The notes under the pieces: generated by a model
Databases searched by the model: none
Told to the model about the DNA's origin: nothing
What the model saw: the letters and a program-made list of their open reading frames with translations, nothing else
Shown: positions 42,803-51,970 of the stretch, piece after piece
Position numbering within the stretch: position 1 is the first letter of the stretch
How the letters are laid out: every line of letters starts with the position of its first letter
Assembly: GCA_022781925.1 (NCBI GenBank)
Contig: JALESO010000004.1
Span: 42,169-106,168 of the forward strand
Direction: 5' to 3'
Source: Lachnospiraceae bacterium
GTDB taxonomy: Bacteria; Bacillota; Clostridia; Lachnospirales; Lachnospiraceae
DNA: 64,000 nucleotides
Position numbers and translations under genes: made by a program

Positions 42803-43795
42803 ATGATGAAAAAAAGAGTAAAACAAGGAAGTGCCATCTTACTGGCATTTGCCGTGGCATTGTCGGTATTCGTTCTGCCTGGTGTATGGGCGGCGAGTGC
42901 GATAGATGTGGATAGAAAAGACTGCTCGGTGGAGTTTTCCGTGGGCGGTGAGTATGAGGAACTGAACACGAATGACCTGTCGGTAAAGCTGTATCGGGTC
43001 GCTTCTGTAGATAAAGCCGGAGCTTATACACCGGTGAGTGACTTTTCCGGACTGGATCTGAGTGCACTGAGCCGGGAAAATAAGGATTCCGCAGCTAAAT
43101 GGCTGGAACGTGCACAGGCTGCAGAGGATATGGTGACAGCCAACACCGCTGTTGCAGCAGATCCTACCATCAAAAACGGAAAAGCTGCGGTGAAAAATCT
43201 GGAGACCGGACTTTATCTCGTATCGGTAGAACAGCTGGTAACACCGAATTATGTCTATACATTTACACCGTATCTGATTTCTCTGCCGAATAACTATTAC
43301 AGCGGCGAGGGAACCAGCGATGCCTGGGTATATAATCTCACCGGTGACAATGCCATCGGCCTGAAACCGGAGCAGCAGCAGAGAACCGGAGATCTGATCA
43401 TCAACAAGACGTTGAAAAATCAGAATACTACCTTTGGTGATAAGGCAACCTTCGTTTTCCAGATCGATATTACAAATGGTGATAAGAAAGAAAGCAAAGT
43501 CGAGGCACTGACCTTTGATAAGGTTGGTGATCAGTCCGTACATCTCACAGGACTTCCGGCAGGGGCTGTCGTGAAAGTGACTGAGGTATACAGCGGGGCA
43601 TCTTATGACCTGAAATCTGACAACGGAGTTGAGACAGTGATCAAAGCAAATGATGAATACAGCCAGGCGGATGCACCGGTGGCAGAGGTTTCCTTTGTCA
43701 ATGACGTCAATGACAGTACCAATGGCGGCTACGGCGTGATCAACCATTTTGAATTAAATGATAAGGGCTTGTATGATATTGCTGAAGTGAGATAA
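42803..43795 (+). CDS. Secreted pilin-like protein without sorting signal
   Basis: 330 aa. Signal peptide 1-29 (ending PGVWA). An N-terminal ~160 residues (YRVASVDKAGAYTPVSDF, LETGLYLVSVEQLVTPNYVYTF) resemble FctA/pilin N-domains. A Cna-B-like domain (TGDLIINKTLKNQNTTFGDKATFVF) follows. The C-terminus (NHFELNDKGLYDIAEVR) has neither LPXTG nor a membrane helix. It could be held by another pilin or be released. AAGGAGG-like site upstream; spaced 31 bases from the second sortase. Confidence 0.75.
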   Translation: MMKKRVKQGSAILLAFAVALSVFVLPGVWAASAIDVDRKDCSVEFSVGGEYEELNTNDLSVKLYRVASVDKAGAYTPVSDFSGLDLSALSRENKDSAAKWLERAQAAEDMVTANTAVAADPTIKNGKAAVKNLETGLYLVSVEQLVTPNYVYTFTPYLISLPNNYYSGEGTSDAWVYNLTGDNAIGLKPEQQQRTGDLIINKTLKNQNTTFGDKATFVFQIDITNGDKKESKVEALTFDKVGDQSVHLTGLPAGAVVKVTEVYSGASYDLKSDNGVETVIKANDEYSQADAPVAEVSFVNDVNDSTNGGYGVINHFELNDKGLYDIAEVR

Positions 43796-43810
43796 AAGGA
43801 GGGATGCCAA

Positions 43811-44323
43811 ATGAGAAAGCTACATAAGAAACCACTGGTTCTGGCGGCTGCAGCGATCGCTCTGACCGGCTCCCTGACCGTGGGAAGTGCCATGGCATAT
43901 TTTACGACATATGCCACAGCGGGCGGTGGTGTCAAGATGAATATGGGATTCACGACCACTGTTCCGGATGAGAAGATCGATGAAAAAGGCAAACATGTCA
44001 CCATCATCAATAAAGGCGATTATGATTGTTTCGTCAGAGTCAAAGCATTTGCGCCGGTGGCACTGACGTATCTGGCACCGGATGGTGGATGGCAGGCAGG
44101 TGATGACGGATACTGGTATTATGAAAGTGTCCTTCCGGCAGGTGAAACGACGAAGCAGGAGCTGAATATCTCTTATCAGTTCCCGTCAGGTGACGAGAAA
44201 GCTTCTGAATTCAATGTCGTAGTCATTCAGGAATGTACACCGGTTCTGTTTGATGCAAATGGAAATGCCTATGCTGACTGGAATCATGCAGTGACAGCAG
44301 ACAGTGGCGATACACAGGAGTAG
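43811..44323 (+). CDS. TasA/camelysin-like SipW-dependent secreted protein, small
   Basis: 170 aa. The N-terminus has a hydrophobic signal followed by AMAYFTTYATAGG, the pattern of SipW-dependent signal peptides in TasA and CalY proteins. The mature part is a small beta domain (HVTIINKGDYDCFVRVKAFAP). Such proteins form fibres on the cell surface in Bacillus. The gene is next to another member and in the same cluster as sipW. GGAGGGATG precedes ATG. Confidence 0.75.
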   Translation: MRKLHKKPLVLAAAAIALTGSLTVGSAMAYFTTYATAGGGVKMNMGFTTTVPDEKIDEKGKHVTIINKGDYDCFVRVKAFAPVALTYLAPDGGWQAGDDGYWYYESVLPAGETTKQELNISYQFPSGDEKASEFNVVVIQECTPVLFDANGNAYADWNHAVTADSGDTQE

Positions 44324-44336
44324 GAGGTAGGTTGAC

Positions 44337-45086
44337 ATGAAGAAGAGAAAGAAATCATTTCCGAAGATCACAGTCCTGCTTCTGGCTGCCTCCGCAGTGC
44401 TTCTGGTAGGAAGTGGTGTGGGAAGTGCGAGAGCGGCACTGACGTATTACAGTGAGAATTATTCCGCACAGATGAATATGCAGAGTATCGGTGTATCTCT
44501 GGTAGAAAATGATGCGGTAGTCAGCAGCAGGGATTATGTATCAGATAATGAGTGGTCAGGTACCACAGAGGGTACACTGCTTGCAAATATGCTGGGTGAG
44601 GATGAGAAGTTTACACCAGGCAAACGCTATGACGAAGCCATCAGCGTGAAGAACAGCGGAAACATTGATACATTCGTTCGTGTCATTCTGACCAGAAGCT
44701 GGCAGGATGCCGAGGGAAAGAAAAATACATCGCTGTCTCCGGATCTGATCGAATTGAATTATCTGACCGATAACGGCTGGGTGATCGCAGAGGATCAGTC
44801 CACACCGGAGCGTACGGTTCTGTATTATACAAAGGCATTGCCAGTGGGAGAGACCACACCGGCACTGTCCGACACCATCCGTGTCAATGAATCCATTGCA
44901 CAGGATGTGACAAAGCAGGTAGATGGAAATACCATTCGATACACTTATAAATATGACGGTTACAGTTTTCATGTAGATGCGGAAGTAGATGCAGTCCAGA
45001 CGCATAACGCACAGGAAGCGATTAAGAGTGCCTGGGGTGTGGATGTCAGCGTGAACGATGATGAGACTGTTATGAGTCTGCAGTAA
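44337..45086 (+). CDS. TasA/camelysin-like SipW-dependent secreted protein, large
   Basis: 249 aa. The signal region VLLVGSGVGSARAALTYYSENYSAQMNM has the same arrangement as its neighbour, followed by a beta domain with AISVKNSGNIDTFVRVILTRSW, the camelysin-type core (N-x-G-x-x-x-x-F-V-R-V). It has no sorting signal or C-terminal helix. It is 13 bases after the smaller member, with AGGAGGTAGG upstream, so both are co-expressed. Fibre formation is inferred from family. Confidence 0.75.
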   Translation: MKKRKKSFPKITVLLLAASAVLLVGSGVGSARAALTYYSENYSAQMNMQSIGVSLVENDAVVSSRDYVSDNEWSGTTEGTLLANMLGEDEKFTPGKRYDEAISVKNSGNIDTFVRVILTRSWQDAEGKKNTSLSPDLIELNYLTDNGWVIAEDQSTPERTVLYYTKALPVGETTPALSDTIRVNESIAQDVTKQVDGNTIRYTYKYDGYSFHVDAEVDAVQTHNAQEAIKSAWGVDVSVNDDETVMSLQ

Positions 45087-45100
45087 GGAGGTACAGAGCT

Positions 45101-45901
45101 ATGAAGAAGAAGATTTTGTGCCTCGTAATGACCCTCGTAATGACGGCCGGGGCAGCGACAACAGCATTTGCAAGAGATTATCAGGGAGCTGACGGATGGC
45201 AGGTGACATTCGACGGCAGCAAGATGAACAGTAATTTTCAGGATAATGATGTGACGGATGAGATGGCAAACATCCAGCCGGGTGACAGCATCGAGCTGAA
45301 AGTAAAGGTAACCAATTCCGACAGTGACAGCACAGACTGGTATATGACCAATGAAGTCATCCAGACACTGGAGGATGCACAGGAGTCTGCCGAGGGCGGC
45401 GGATACAGCTACCGTCTGACTTATGTAGGCAGCGACAAGAAAGAAACCGTGCTGTATGACAGCACAACCGTCGGCGGCGAGGGTACTTCCAAAGCCGGAG
45501 AAGGACTGAAGCAGGTGGACAATTCCACACAGGAATATTTTTACCTGGGACGTCTGGCATCCGGAGAGAGCGGAATGGTACATCTGACGGTAGGTGTCGA
45601 AGGTGAGACACAGGGCAATGGCTATCAGCTGACCCTGGCAAAGCTCCGTATGAATTTTGCAACGGAGAAGGTTGCACCGGATACCATCACCACTATTGAG
45701 AAGACAGAGACTACCGAGGTTCGTGAGGAGGACAAGATCATCACGACCACAAAACGGGTAAAAACCGGCGATACCAACCTGATGCTCAGATACAGCGTAA
45801 TCGCGCTGGTGAGCGGTGTTGTCTGCCTGGTACTTGCGGTAGTGACCATGAATCGCAGAAAGAAAGAAGCGGAAACGGCACAGAGGAAAGGAGAGAAATA
45901 A
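45101..45901 (+). CDS. Surface protein with non-canonical TGD-type C-terminal anchor
   Basis: 266 aa. Signal peptide 1-24 (ending TTAFA). A beta-rich domain follows (SIELKVKVTNSDSDSTDWYM, LGRLASGESGMVHLTVGVEG) that recalls the camelysin neighbours. Then a Thr/Glu linker and C-terminal VKTGDTNLM plus a membrane helix and NRRKKEAE tail. VKTGD may be a sortase signal of a non-LPXTG type, or the protein may simply be membrane-anchored. Starts 15 bases after the preceding gene. Confidence 0.7.
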   Translation: MKKKILCLVMTLVMTAGAATTAFARDYQGADGWQVTFDGSKMNSNFQDNDVTDEMANIQPGDSIELKVKVTNSDSDSTDWYMTNEVIQTLEDAQESAEGGGYSYRLTYVGSDKKETVLYDSTTVGGEGTSKAGEGLKQVDNSTQEYFYLGRLASGESGMVHLTVGVEGETQGNGYQLTLAKLRMNFATEKVAPDTITTIEKTETTEVREEDKIITTTKRVKTGDTNLMLRYSVIALVSGVVCLVLAVVTMNRRKKEAETAQRKGEK

Positions 45902-45902
45902 T

Positions 45903-46904
45903 ATGTTGAAATGGAAAAAATTATTCGTATCTCTTCTGAGTGTATCCGTGATCGCGGGCATCGGGGCAGCGCCTGTGATGGCAGCACAGACCACGACACC
46001 GTACACCTACAAAGTGACGTTATCAGCAGGAAATAAAGGAACCATCAAGGGACAGCAGAAAGTGGAAGAGACCGATCTGGCTGCAGGTTCCACCGTTACT
46101 TTTAACCTGAATGATATCCTGGTGACAGATGAAAAATATTATGTCAAGGGAATCCGTCTCAGCGGACGTGACAACTCTGAGGCTCTGGCAGCACCGGCAT
46201 TCGTAGTGGACAGCGATGCGGACTATGTGGTAGCATACGGCATCAAGGGCAACATGGTGGCTTACACCGTGAACTACGAGGACGAGCAGGGAAACACCCT
46301 GGCGGAGAGCCAGACATTTTATGGAAACGTCGGTGATAAACCGGTAGTCGCATACCGTTACATCGAGAACTATGTGCCACAGGCACTGACCCTGACCAAG
46401 ACACTGAGTGACAATGCGGCAAATAATGTATTTACATTCAAGTATGCGCCGGGCTCAACCAACCGTGTGATCGAGACCGTCAATAACGTCACCGTGGTAG
46501 TGCCGGGCAATACCATCACAAATACCGTGACCGTACCGGCCGGAACCACAGGTACGACAGGCGGAAACGGAACAGGTGCGAATGGCACCGGTACAAATGG
46601 CGCCAACGGAGCTAATGGGGCAAACGGTACTAATGCGGACGGCACCACCACCCCGGATGGAACAGATGCCAACGGCGGACAGGATACAAACCAGGGTGAC
46701 ACCGTAGAGAACCCGGATCAGCAGACACCGCAGGATCAGATCGATCTCGACGATGAAGATACACCGACCGGTAATATCGATGCCGACAAGAAGGATCAGA
46801 AAGTGAATCCGATGAATGTAAGTATCGCCATCATCGTAGCGGTTGTAGTGGCATTGATCGCTCTGCTTGTGACCATGAAACGTCGTAAAAAAGAGGATAA
46901 ATAA
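45903..46904 (+). CDS. Membrane-anchored stalk protein with MucBP-like domain
   Basis: 333 aa. Signal peptide 1-27 (ending APVMA). A beta domain and a MucBP-like segment (VAYTVNYEDEQGNTLAESQTFYGNVGDKPVVAYRYIENYVP) are followed by a Gly/Asn/Thr-rich stalk (~215-260), an acidic stretch (DLDDEDTPTGNID), a membrane helix and the tail KRRKKEDK. No LPXTG is present. It starts 2 bases after the preceding gene. It could be a base or anchor component of the surface structure. The stalk repeats are low-complexity, so length may vary between strains. Confidence 0.72.
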   Translation: MLKWKKLFVSLLSVSVIAGIGAAPVMAAQTTTPYTYKVTLSAGNKGTIKGQQKVEETDLAAGSTVTFNLNDILVTDEKYYVKGIRLSGRDNSEALAAPAFVVDSDADYVVAYGIKGNMVAYTVNYEDEQGNTLAESQTFYGNVGDKPVVAYRYIENYVPQALTLTKTLSDNAANNVFTFKYAPGSTNRVIETVNNVTVVVPGNTITNTVTVPAGTTGTTGGNGTGANGTGTNGANGANGANGTNADGTTTPDGTDANGGQDTNQGDTVENPDQQTPQDQIDLDDEDTPTGNIDADKKDQKVNPMNVSIAIIVAVVVALIALLVTMKRRKKEDK

Positions 46905-46931
46905 AATCATAGGATAATATGAAAAGTTATA

Positions 46932-46964
46932 AGGTACAGCGGTTTTAGCCGCTGTACCTTTTTC
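46932..46964 (+). terminator. Terminator of the pilus/TasA-like operon
   Basis: AGGTACAGCGG-TTTTAG-CCGCTGTACCT stem followed by TTTTTC; it separates sipW from the structural genes. Confidence 0.85.
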
Positions 46965-46993
46965 TTGCATAAAAGGAGCTAATTTTATATAAT
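46965..46993 (+). promoter_or_regulatory. Promoter of sipW
   Basis: TTGCAT (46965-46970), 17 bp, TATAAT (46988-46993), immediately after the operon terminator, so the signal peptidase has its own transcription. Confidence 0.8.
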
Positions 46994-47018
46994 GGATGCA
47001 TGACAGAGGAGAAAACAA

Positions 47019-47591
47019 ATGAGCAGAGCAGATAGATCACACAGAAAGAAAAAGAATCCGCTGGCGGCGGTATTTCGGGCGGTCGGCGTCATTTTACTGA
47101 TCGCCATCATTGCACTATGTGTACCGCTGATCGTACCGAAAGCCATGGGATATCAGCTTTACACCGTTGTCAGCGGCAGTATGGAACCGGCGGTGCCGAC
47201 AGGAAGCCTGGTATATATCAAATATGTGGAGCCGCGGGATATTGAAACAGGTGATATTATTGCTTTTTACGGAGCGGATGCACAGGGATCCATCATTACG
47301 CATCGTGTGGTATCAAACAGTAACGCAATGGGACAATTTATCACAAAAGGCGATGCCAACGAGGAAAATGATATGAATCCCGTGACCTATGAGCGTTATG
47401 TGGGAAAAATGGTACGTTCCATTCCGAAGGTGGGCGGCATTGTTCAGACGATCACCACAGGATCAGGGAAAACGGTGCTGAAATGTGTCATTGGCCTAGC
47501 AATCGTGCTTCAGGTCCTTGCGGCGGTACTGAACCGGAAGTATGAGGATGATGATACGGAAGATGCATCGGACACAGATGTAAAAGAATAA
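47019..47591 (+). CDS. sipW: SipW-type (ER-type) signal peptidase I
   Basis: 190 aa with N- and C-terminal membrane segments. The Ser nucleophile S54 lies in VVSGSMEPAVPTGSL. The general base position is His95 (IITHRVV) rather than Lys, marking the S26B/SipW type. SipW removes the signal peptides of TasA/CalY-like proteins, and two such proteins are encoded just upstream. GAGGAG precedes ATG. Its own promoter, after a terminator, allows expression apart from the structural genes. Confidence 0.92.
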   Translation: MSRADRSHRKKKNPLAAVFRAVGVILLIAIIALCVPLIVPKAMGYQLYTVVSGSMEPAVPTGSLVYIKYVEPRDIETGDIIAFYGADAQGSIITHRVVSNSNAMGQFITKGDANEENDMNPVTYERYVGKMVRSIPKVGGIVQTITTGSGKTVLKCVIGLAIVLQVLAAVLNRKYEDDDTEDASDTDVKE

Positions 47592-47694
47592 AAACAAAGA
47601 TTGATCCATTTATACACTGATACATTGAGGAAAGAACTTTTGCAGGCTGGATCTTTTGTATCGGGAAAGAAACAAAAACATGAGTGTTATCATA

Positions 47695-47815
47695 TTGACA
47701 TAAAAATATCAATGTGATATAAATAATACATACATGGTGTGTTACTGATTACGCAGGCATTAACCGTGCATAGATATTTTTTTGATATTTATGTAGGGTT
47801 AGTGCCTTTTTTTGT
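47695..47815 (+). promoter_or_regulatory. PTS promoter, ribonucleic antiterminator (RAT) and overlapping terminator
   Basis: TTGACA (47695-47700), 17 bp, TATAAA (47718-47723). The RAT lies at 47736-47765: GGTGTGTTACTGATT followed by ACGCAGGCATTAACC, matching the LicT/GlcT/SacY-type RNA element. Its 3' part AGGCATTAACC pairs instead with GGTTAGTGCCT (47797-47807) and a T-run to form a terminator. Binding of the antiterminator to the RAT would keep that terminator open. Confidence 0.88.
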
Positions 47816-47913
47816 GGTTCGGCCGACATGAAAAAAGTTGCTTCCTGCTATGTGAATTCAAAAAATGGGTACACTATAACAAATACTGTCTATGAGTGAG
47901 AGTGAGGAGAACT

Positions 47914-50073
47914 ATGAAAGACAAAATTTTTGGAATTTTGCAGAGGGTTGGCCGTTCCTTTATGCTGCCGATCGCTATTCTGCCAGTCGCAGGTCTGCTG
48001 CTTGGAATCGGCGGATCCTTTACGAACGAAACAATGTTGGAAACTTACGGTCTGCTGGGCGTTATGGGACCGGGAACCGTACTGAATCAGATTCTGCAGG
48101 TTATGAACGCTGCCGGTAACATTATTTTTACGAATCTGCCGATTATATTTGCAATGGGTGTAGCAATCGGTATGGCGAAAAAGGAAAAAGAAGTTGCGGC
48201 GCTGGCTGCTGTTATCGCTTTTTTCATCATGCATGCTTCCATTGGAGCACTGATCAGCATCAAAGGTGGTGCTGACACGATGCTGTCCGGTTCCGTGACC
48301 GATGTATGTGGTATCACATCCCTTCAGATGGGTGTATTTGGCGGTATCATCGTTGGTCTGGGTGTTGCGGCACTGCACAACCGTTTTTATAAGATCGAGC
48401 TTCCGCAGGTGTTATCTTTCTTCGGCGGAACACGTTTTGTACCGATCATCTCCGGTATCGTATTCGTCGGTGTCGGAATCCTGATGTTCTTTGTATGGCC
48501 GCTGATCCAGTCCGGCATTTATGCACTTGGTGATCTGGTTCTGAGATCCGGCTACGCAGGAACCTGGGTATACGGATTTCTTGAGCGTTTACTGCTCCCG
48601 TTTGGTCTGCATCACGTATTTTATCTGCCGTTCTGGCAGACCGGTGTGGGCGGCACACTGGAAGTCGGTGGAAAACTCATCGAAGGCGCACAGAATATCT
48701 TCTTTGCACAGTTATCTGATCCGACAGTGGATCATTTTGCAGTATCTGCAACCAGATTTATGTCCGGTAAATTCCCGTTGATGATCTTCGGTCTTCCGGG
48801 AGCAGCACTGGCAATGTACCGCACGGCAAAACCGGAAAAAAGAAAAGCAGTCGGTGGTCTGTTACTTTCCGCAGCACTGACTTCCATGCTGACCGGTATC
48901 ACAGAGCCTCTGGAGTTTACATTCCTCTTTGTGGCACCGCTTCTGTATGGTATCCACTGCGTATTTGCAGGTCTGGCTTACATGCTGATGCATCTGTGTA
49001 ATGTCGGTGTCGGTATGACATTCTCCGGCGGATTTATCGATCTGTTCCTGTTCGGTATCCTGCAGGGCAACAAGAAGACAAGCTGGGTATGGGTCGTGAT
49101 CATCGGTGTGATCTATTTTGTGGTATACTACTTCCTGTTCAGCTTCCTGATCAGAAAATTAAACCTGAAAACACCGGGCCGTGATGATACAGAGGAAGTA
49201 AAACTGTATACAAGAGCGGATGTCAATGCGAAAAAAGAAGGCGAAAATGGAACTTCCGCAGGTGCGGATCCGGTTTCTGAGGGAATCCTTCAGGGACTTG
49301 GCGGCAAGAAAAATATTTCCGATGTAGACTGCTGTGCGACAAGACTTCGTTGTACCGTATTCAAACCGGAACTGGTCAACGATGCGATTCTGAAAGCAAC
49401 CGGTGCTTCCGGCGTGGTCCACAAAGGAAACGGCGTGCAGATCATCTACGGACCGAAAGTAACCGTGATCAAATCCAATTTTGAGGATTATCTGGAAAAA
49501 GCTCCGAATGAGGAGATCAACACAAATGAGACAGCTTCCGAAGCTGCAGATGCAGCACAGACAGAAAATGCAGTAGAGGCACAGGAAGCAAAAGAAGTGG
49601 TAAAAGAGACCATCATCGTGTCCAGTCCGATCACCGGTATCGCAGCAGATCTGGCAACCGCACCGGATGATGCCTTTGCGGGACGCATGATGGGTGACGG
49701 AGCTGTGGTAACTCCGACAGCAGCAACCATCGTGGCACCGGAGGATGGCCAGGTCATCTTCGTCTTTGATACAAAACATGCCATCGGATTCCTGACAGAC
49801 AGCGGATTATCCATGCTGCTGCACATCGGTATCGATACCGTAAATCTGGAAGGCAAAGGATTTACCTGCTTTGTAGAAAACGGACAGAGCGTGAAGAAAG
49901 GTGACAAGATGCTGGAGATCGACATCGATTATCTGACAGCAAATGCACCGTCTCTGTGTTCTCCGATCCTGTGCACGGAATTAGAGGATAACCAGAAGGT
50001 CAGACTGCTGGCAGAGGGTGAGGTAAAAGCCGGAGAACCGCTGTTTGCAGTGGATGTATATGAGGAAGCGTAA
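47914..50073 (+). CDS. ptsG: PTS glucose/maltose-type enzyme IICBA
   Basis: 719 aa. IIC membrane domain (~1-415; GRSFMLPIAILPVAGLLLGIGG, GITEPLEFTFLF). IIB domain (~455-530) has Cys473/Cys474 in DVDCCATRLRC. A Glu/Ala-rich linker leads to the IIA domain (~570-715) with the phospho-His637 in MLLHIGIDTVNL. It imports and phosphorylates glucose or a related sugar such as N-acetylglucosamine or a glucoside. ATG 47914 has GAGGAG upstream. ptsI overlaps the terminal region closely, and the RAT leader places it under antiterminator control. Confidence 0.9.
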   Translation: MKDKIFGILQRVGRSFMLPIAILPVAGLLLGIGGSFTNETMLETYGLLGVMGPGTVLNQILQVMNAAGNIIFTNLPIIFAMGVAIGMAKKEKEVAALAAVIAFFIMHASIGALISIKGGADTMLSGSVTDVCGITSLQMGVFGGIIVGLGVAALHNRFYKIELPQVLSFFGGTRFVPIISGIVFVGVGILMFFVWPLIQSGIYALGDLVLRSGYAGTWVYGFLERLLLPFGLHHVFYLPFWQTGVGGTLEVGGKLIEGAQNIFFAQLSDPTVDHFAVSATRFMSGKFPLMIFGLPGAALAMYRTAKPEKRKAVGGLLLSAALTSMLTGITEPLEFTFLFVAPLLYGIHCVFAGLAYMLMHLCNVGVGMTFSGGFIDLFLFGILQGNKKTSWVWVVIIGVIYFVVYYFLFSFLIRKLNLKTPGRDDTEEVKLYTRADVNAKKEGENGTSAGADPVSEGILQGLGGKKNISDVDCCATRLRCTVFKPELVNDAILKATGASGVVHKGNGVQIIYGPKVTVIKSNFEDYLEKAPNEEINTNETASEAADAAQTENAVEAQEAKEVVKETIIVSSPITGIAADLATAPDDAFAGRMMGDGAVVTPTAATIVAPEDGQVIFVFDTKHAIGFLTDSGLSMLLHIGIDTVNLEGKGFTCFVENGQSVKKGDKMLEIDIDYLTANAPSLCSPILCTELEDNQKVRLLAEGEVKAGEPLFAVDVYEEA

Positions 50074-50074
50074 T

Positions 50075-51703
50075 ATGACACAGGAATACAAAGGAAAATC
50101 CGTTTACAGGGGAATCGTTCTGGGACCGATCGCCGTGTTCCGTAAAAATGATGTACAGGTAAAACGGGAAAAAATCACAGATGCAGAGGGTGAGATTGCC
50201 CGTATGCAGGATGCGGTCAGCGCATCCCAGGAACAGCTGCAGAAGCTGTATGACAAGGCAGTGAAGGAAGTTGGCGAAGCCAGCGCGGCAATTTTTGAGG
50301 TGCATCAGATGATGCTGGAAGATGAGGATTATCAGGATGCCATCTGCAATATGATCCGCAACGAAATGGTGAATGCAGAGTATGCGGTGGCAGTGACCGG
50401 GGACAATTTTGCCGAGATGTTTGCCAGCATGGACGATGATTATATGCAGGCGAGATCCGCGGATGTCCGTGATATCTCCAATCGTCTTGTTCAGAATCTG
50501 TCCGGTCATGCGCCGGTGGATATGAATGACATGGAGCCATCCATCATTGTAGCGGATGATCTGTCTCCCAGTGAGACGGTCCAGATGGACAAAGACAAGA
50601 TCCTGGGTTTTGTCACGGCACACGGTTCCACGAATTCCCATACCGCGATCCTTGCCCGTATGATGAATATTCCGGCTCTGATCGGCGTGCCGATGGAACT
50701 GGATCAGCTGCAGAACGGGATGCAGGCCGTTGTAGATGGTTTTGCCGGCACATTTATCACAGAGCCGACACCGGAAATATGCGAGCAGACAAAAGTCCGT
50801 ATGGCAGAAGAGGCGGAAAAACAGCAGCTGCTGCAGCAGATGAAAGGGCAGGAGACAGTGACGAAAGACGGCAGACGGGTGCATCTGTATGCAAATATCG
50901 GCAGCGTGTCGGATATCGCAAGTGTACTGGACAACGATGCGGAAGGCATCGGACTGTTCCGAAGTGAATTCCTGTATCTTGGAAACACAGATTTTCCGAC
51001 GGAGGAAGAACAGTTTAACGCATACAAACAGGCGCTACAGCTGATGGCAGGCAAAAAAGTGATCATCCGGACACTGGATATCGGCGCAGACAAGCAGGTG
51101 GATTATTTTAATCTCGGTCAGGAGGAGAATCCGGCCATGGGCTATCGTGCCATCCGTATCTGCCTGAAGCAGCCGGAGATTTTCAAGACACAGCTGCGAG
51201 CATTGCTCCGTGCGGCGGTATATGGAAATATGTCTGTGATGTATCCGATGATCACTTCCACGGAGGAAGTAGAACAGATCTTTGCGATTGTGGAGGAAGT
51301 GCGGGCGGAGCTGGAAGCGGCGGAAATCCCGTATAAAATGCCGGAGCAGGGTGTCATGATCGAGACACCGGCAGCCGTGATGATCAGTGACGAGCTGGCA
51401 CAGATGGTGGATTTCTTCAGTATCGGAACCAACGACCTGACACAGTATACACTGGCCATCGACCGTCAGAATGCAAAGCTGGATGATTTTTACAATGCAC
51501 ATCATAAAGCGATTCTGCGAATGATTCGCATGGTCGTGGAAAATGCACACAAATATGGAAAATGGGCCGGCATCTGCGGGGAACTTGGTGCAGACCTGGA
51601 ACTGACGGATGCATTTATGGAGATGGGAGTAGACGAACTTTCCGTAGCTCCGCCCATGGTGCTGAAAGTCCGCAAAAACATCCGGGAATATACAGCAGAT
51701 TAG
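50075..51703 (+). CDS. ptsI: PTS enzyme I (phosphoenolpyruvate-protein phosphotransferase)
   Basis: 542 aa. Phospho-His189 in STNSHTAILARMM (the common form is G-G-x-T-S-H), PEP-binding domain EGIGLFRSEFLY and DFFSIGTNDLTQY. It transfers phosphate from PEP to HPr. It starts right behind the EIICBA stop with GAGGAAGC as ribosome site; ATG 50075 gives the normal N-terminus. No ptsH (HPr) is adjacent, so HPr is encoded elsewhere. Confidence 0.93.
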   Translation: MTQEYKGKSVYRGIVLGPIAVFRKNDVQVKREKITDAEGEIARMQDAVSASQEQLQKLYDKAVKEVGEASAAIFEVHQMMLEDEDYQDAICNMIRNEMVNAEYAVAVTGDNFAEMFASMDDDYMQARSADVRDISNRLVQNLSGHAPVDMNDMEPSIIVADDLSPSETVQMDKDKILGFVTAHGSTNSHTAILARMMNIPALIGVPMELDQLQNGMQAVVDGFAGTFITEPTPEICEQTKVRMAEEAEKQQLLQQMKGQETVTKDGRRVHLYANIGSVSDIASVLDNDAEGIGLFRSEFLYLGNTDFPTEEEQFNAYKQALQLMAGKKVIIRTLDIGADKQVDYFNLGQEENPAMGYRAIRICLKQPEIFKTQLRALLRAAVYGNMSVMYPMITSTEEVEQIFAIVEEVRAELEAAEIPYKMPEQGVMIETPAAVMISDELAQMVDFFSIGTNDLTQYTLAIDRQNAKLDDFYNAHHKAILRMIRMVVENAHKYGKWAGICGELGADLELTDAFMEMGVDELSVAPPMVLKVRKNIREYTAD

Positions 51704-51783
51704 AAGGTTAGAGCGTGATTGCTCCGCATCCGGCCGATGTGAGCGTTTGCGTGTGATTCTGGTCAGCAGTAATAGAGAGCGGG

Positions 51784-51825
51784 CAGCTGCATATTCAAAA
51801 AAGGATATGCAGCTGTCTGTTTTTG
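51784..51825 (+). terminator. Terminator after ptsI
   Basis: CAGCTGCATAT (51784-51794) pairs with ATATGCAGCTG (51805-51815), followed by TTTTT. The rest of the 267-base gap shows only AT-rich leader of the next gene. Confidence 0.75.
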
Positions 51826-51970
51826 AACGACCGTATAGCAGAGATTCGTGGAGGAATGATTCTATTTGTACCGGATTTGATGATTTGCTGATTGTGGGTA
51901 TGAAAATGAAAAGGAATATGATAGAATAATAACATTATAAATTAATTATTGTGGGAGAAGGAAGCAAATC

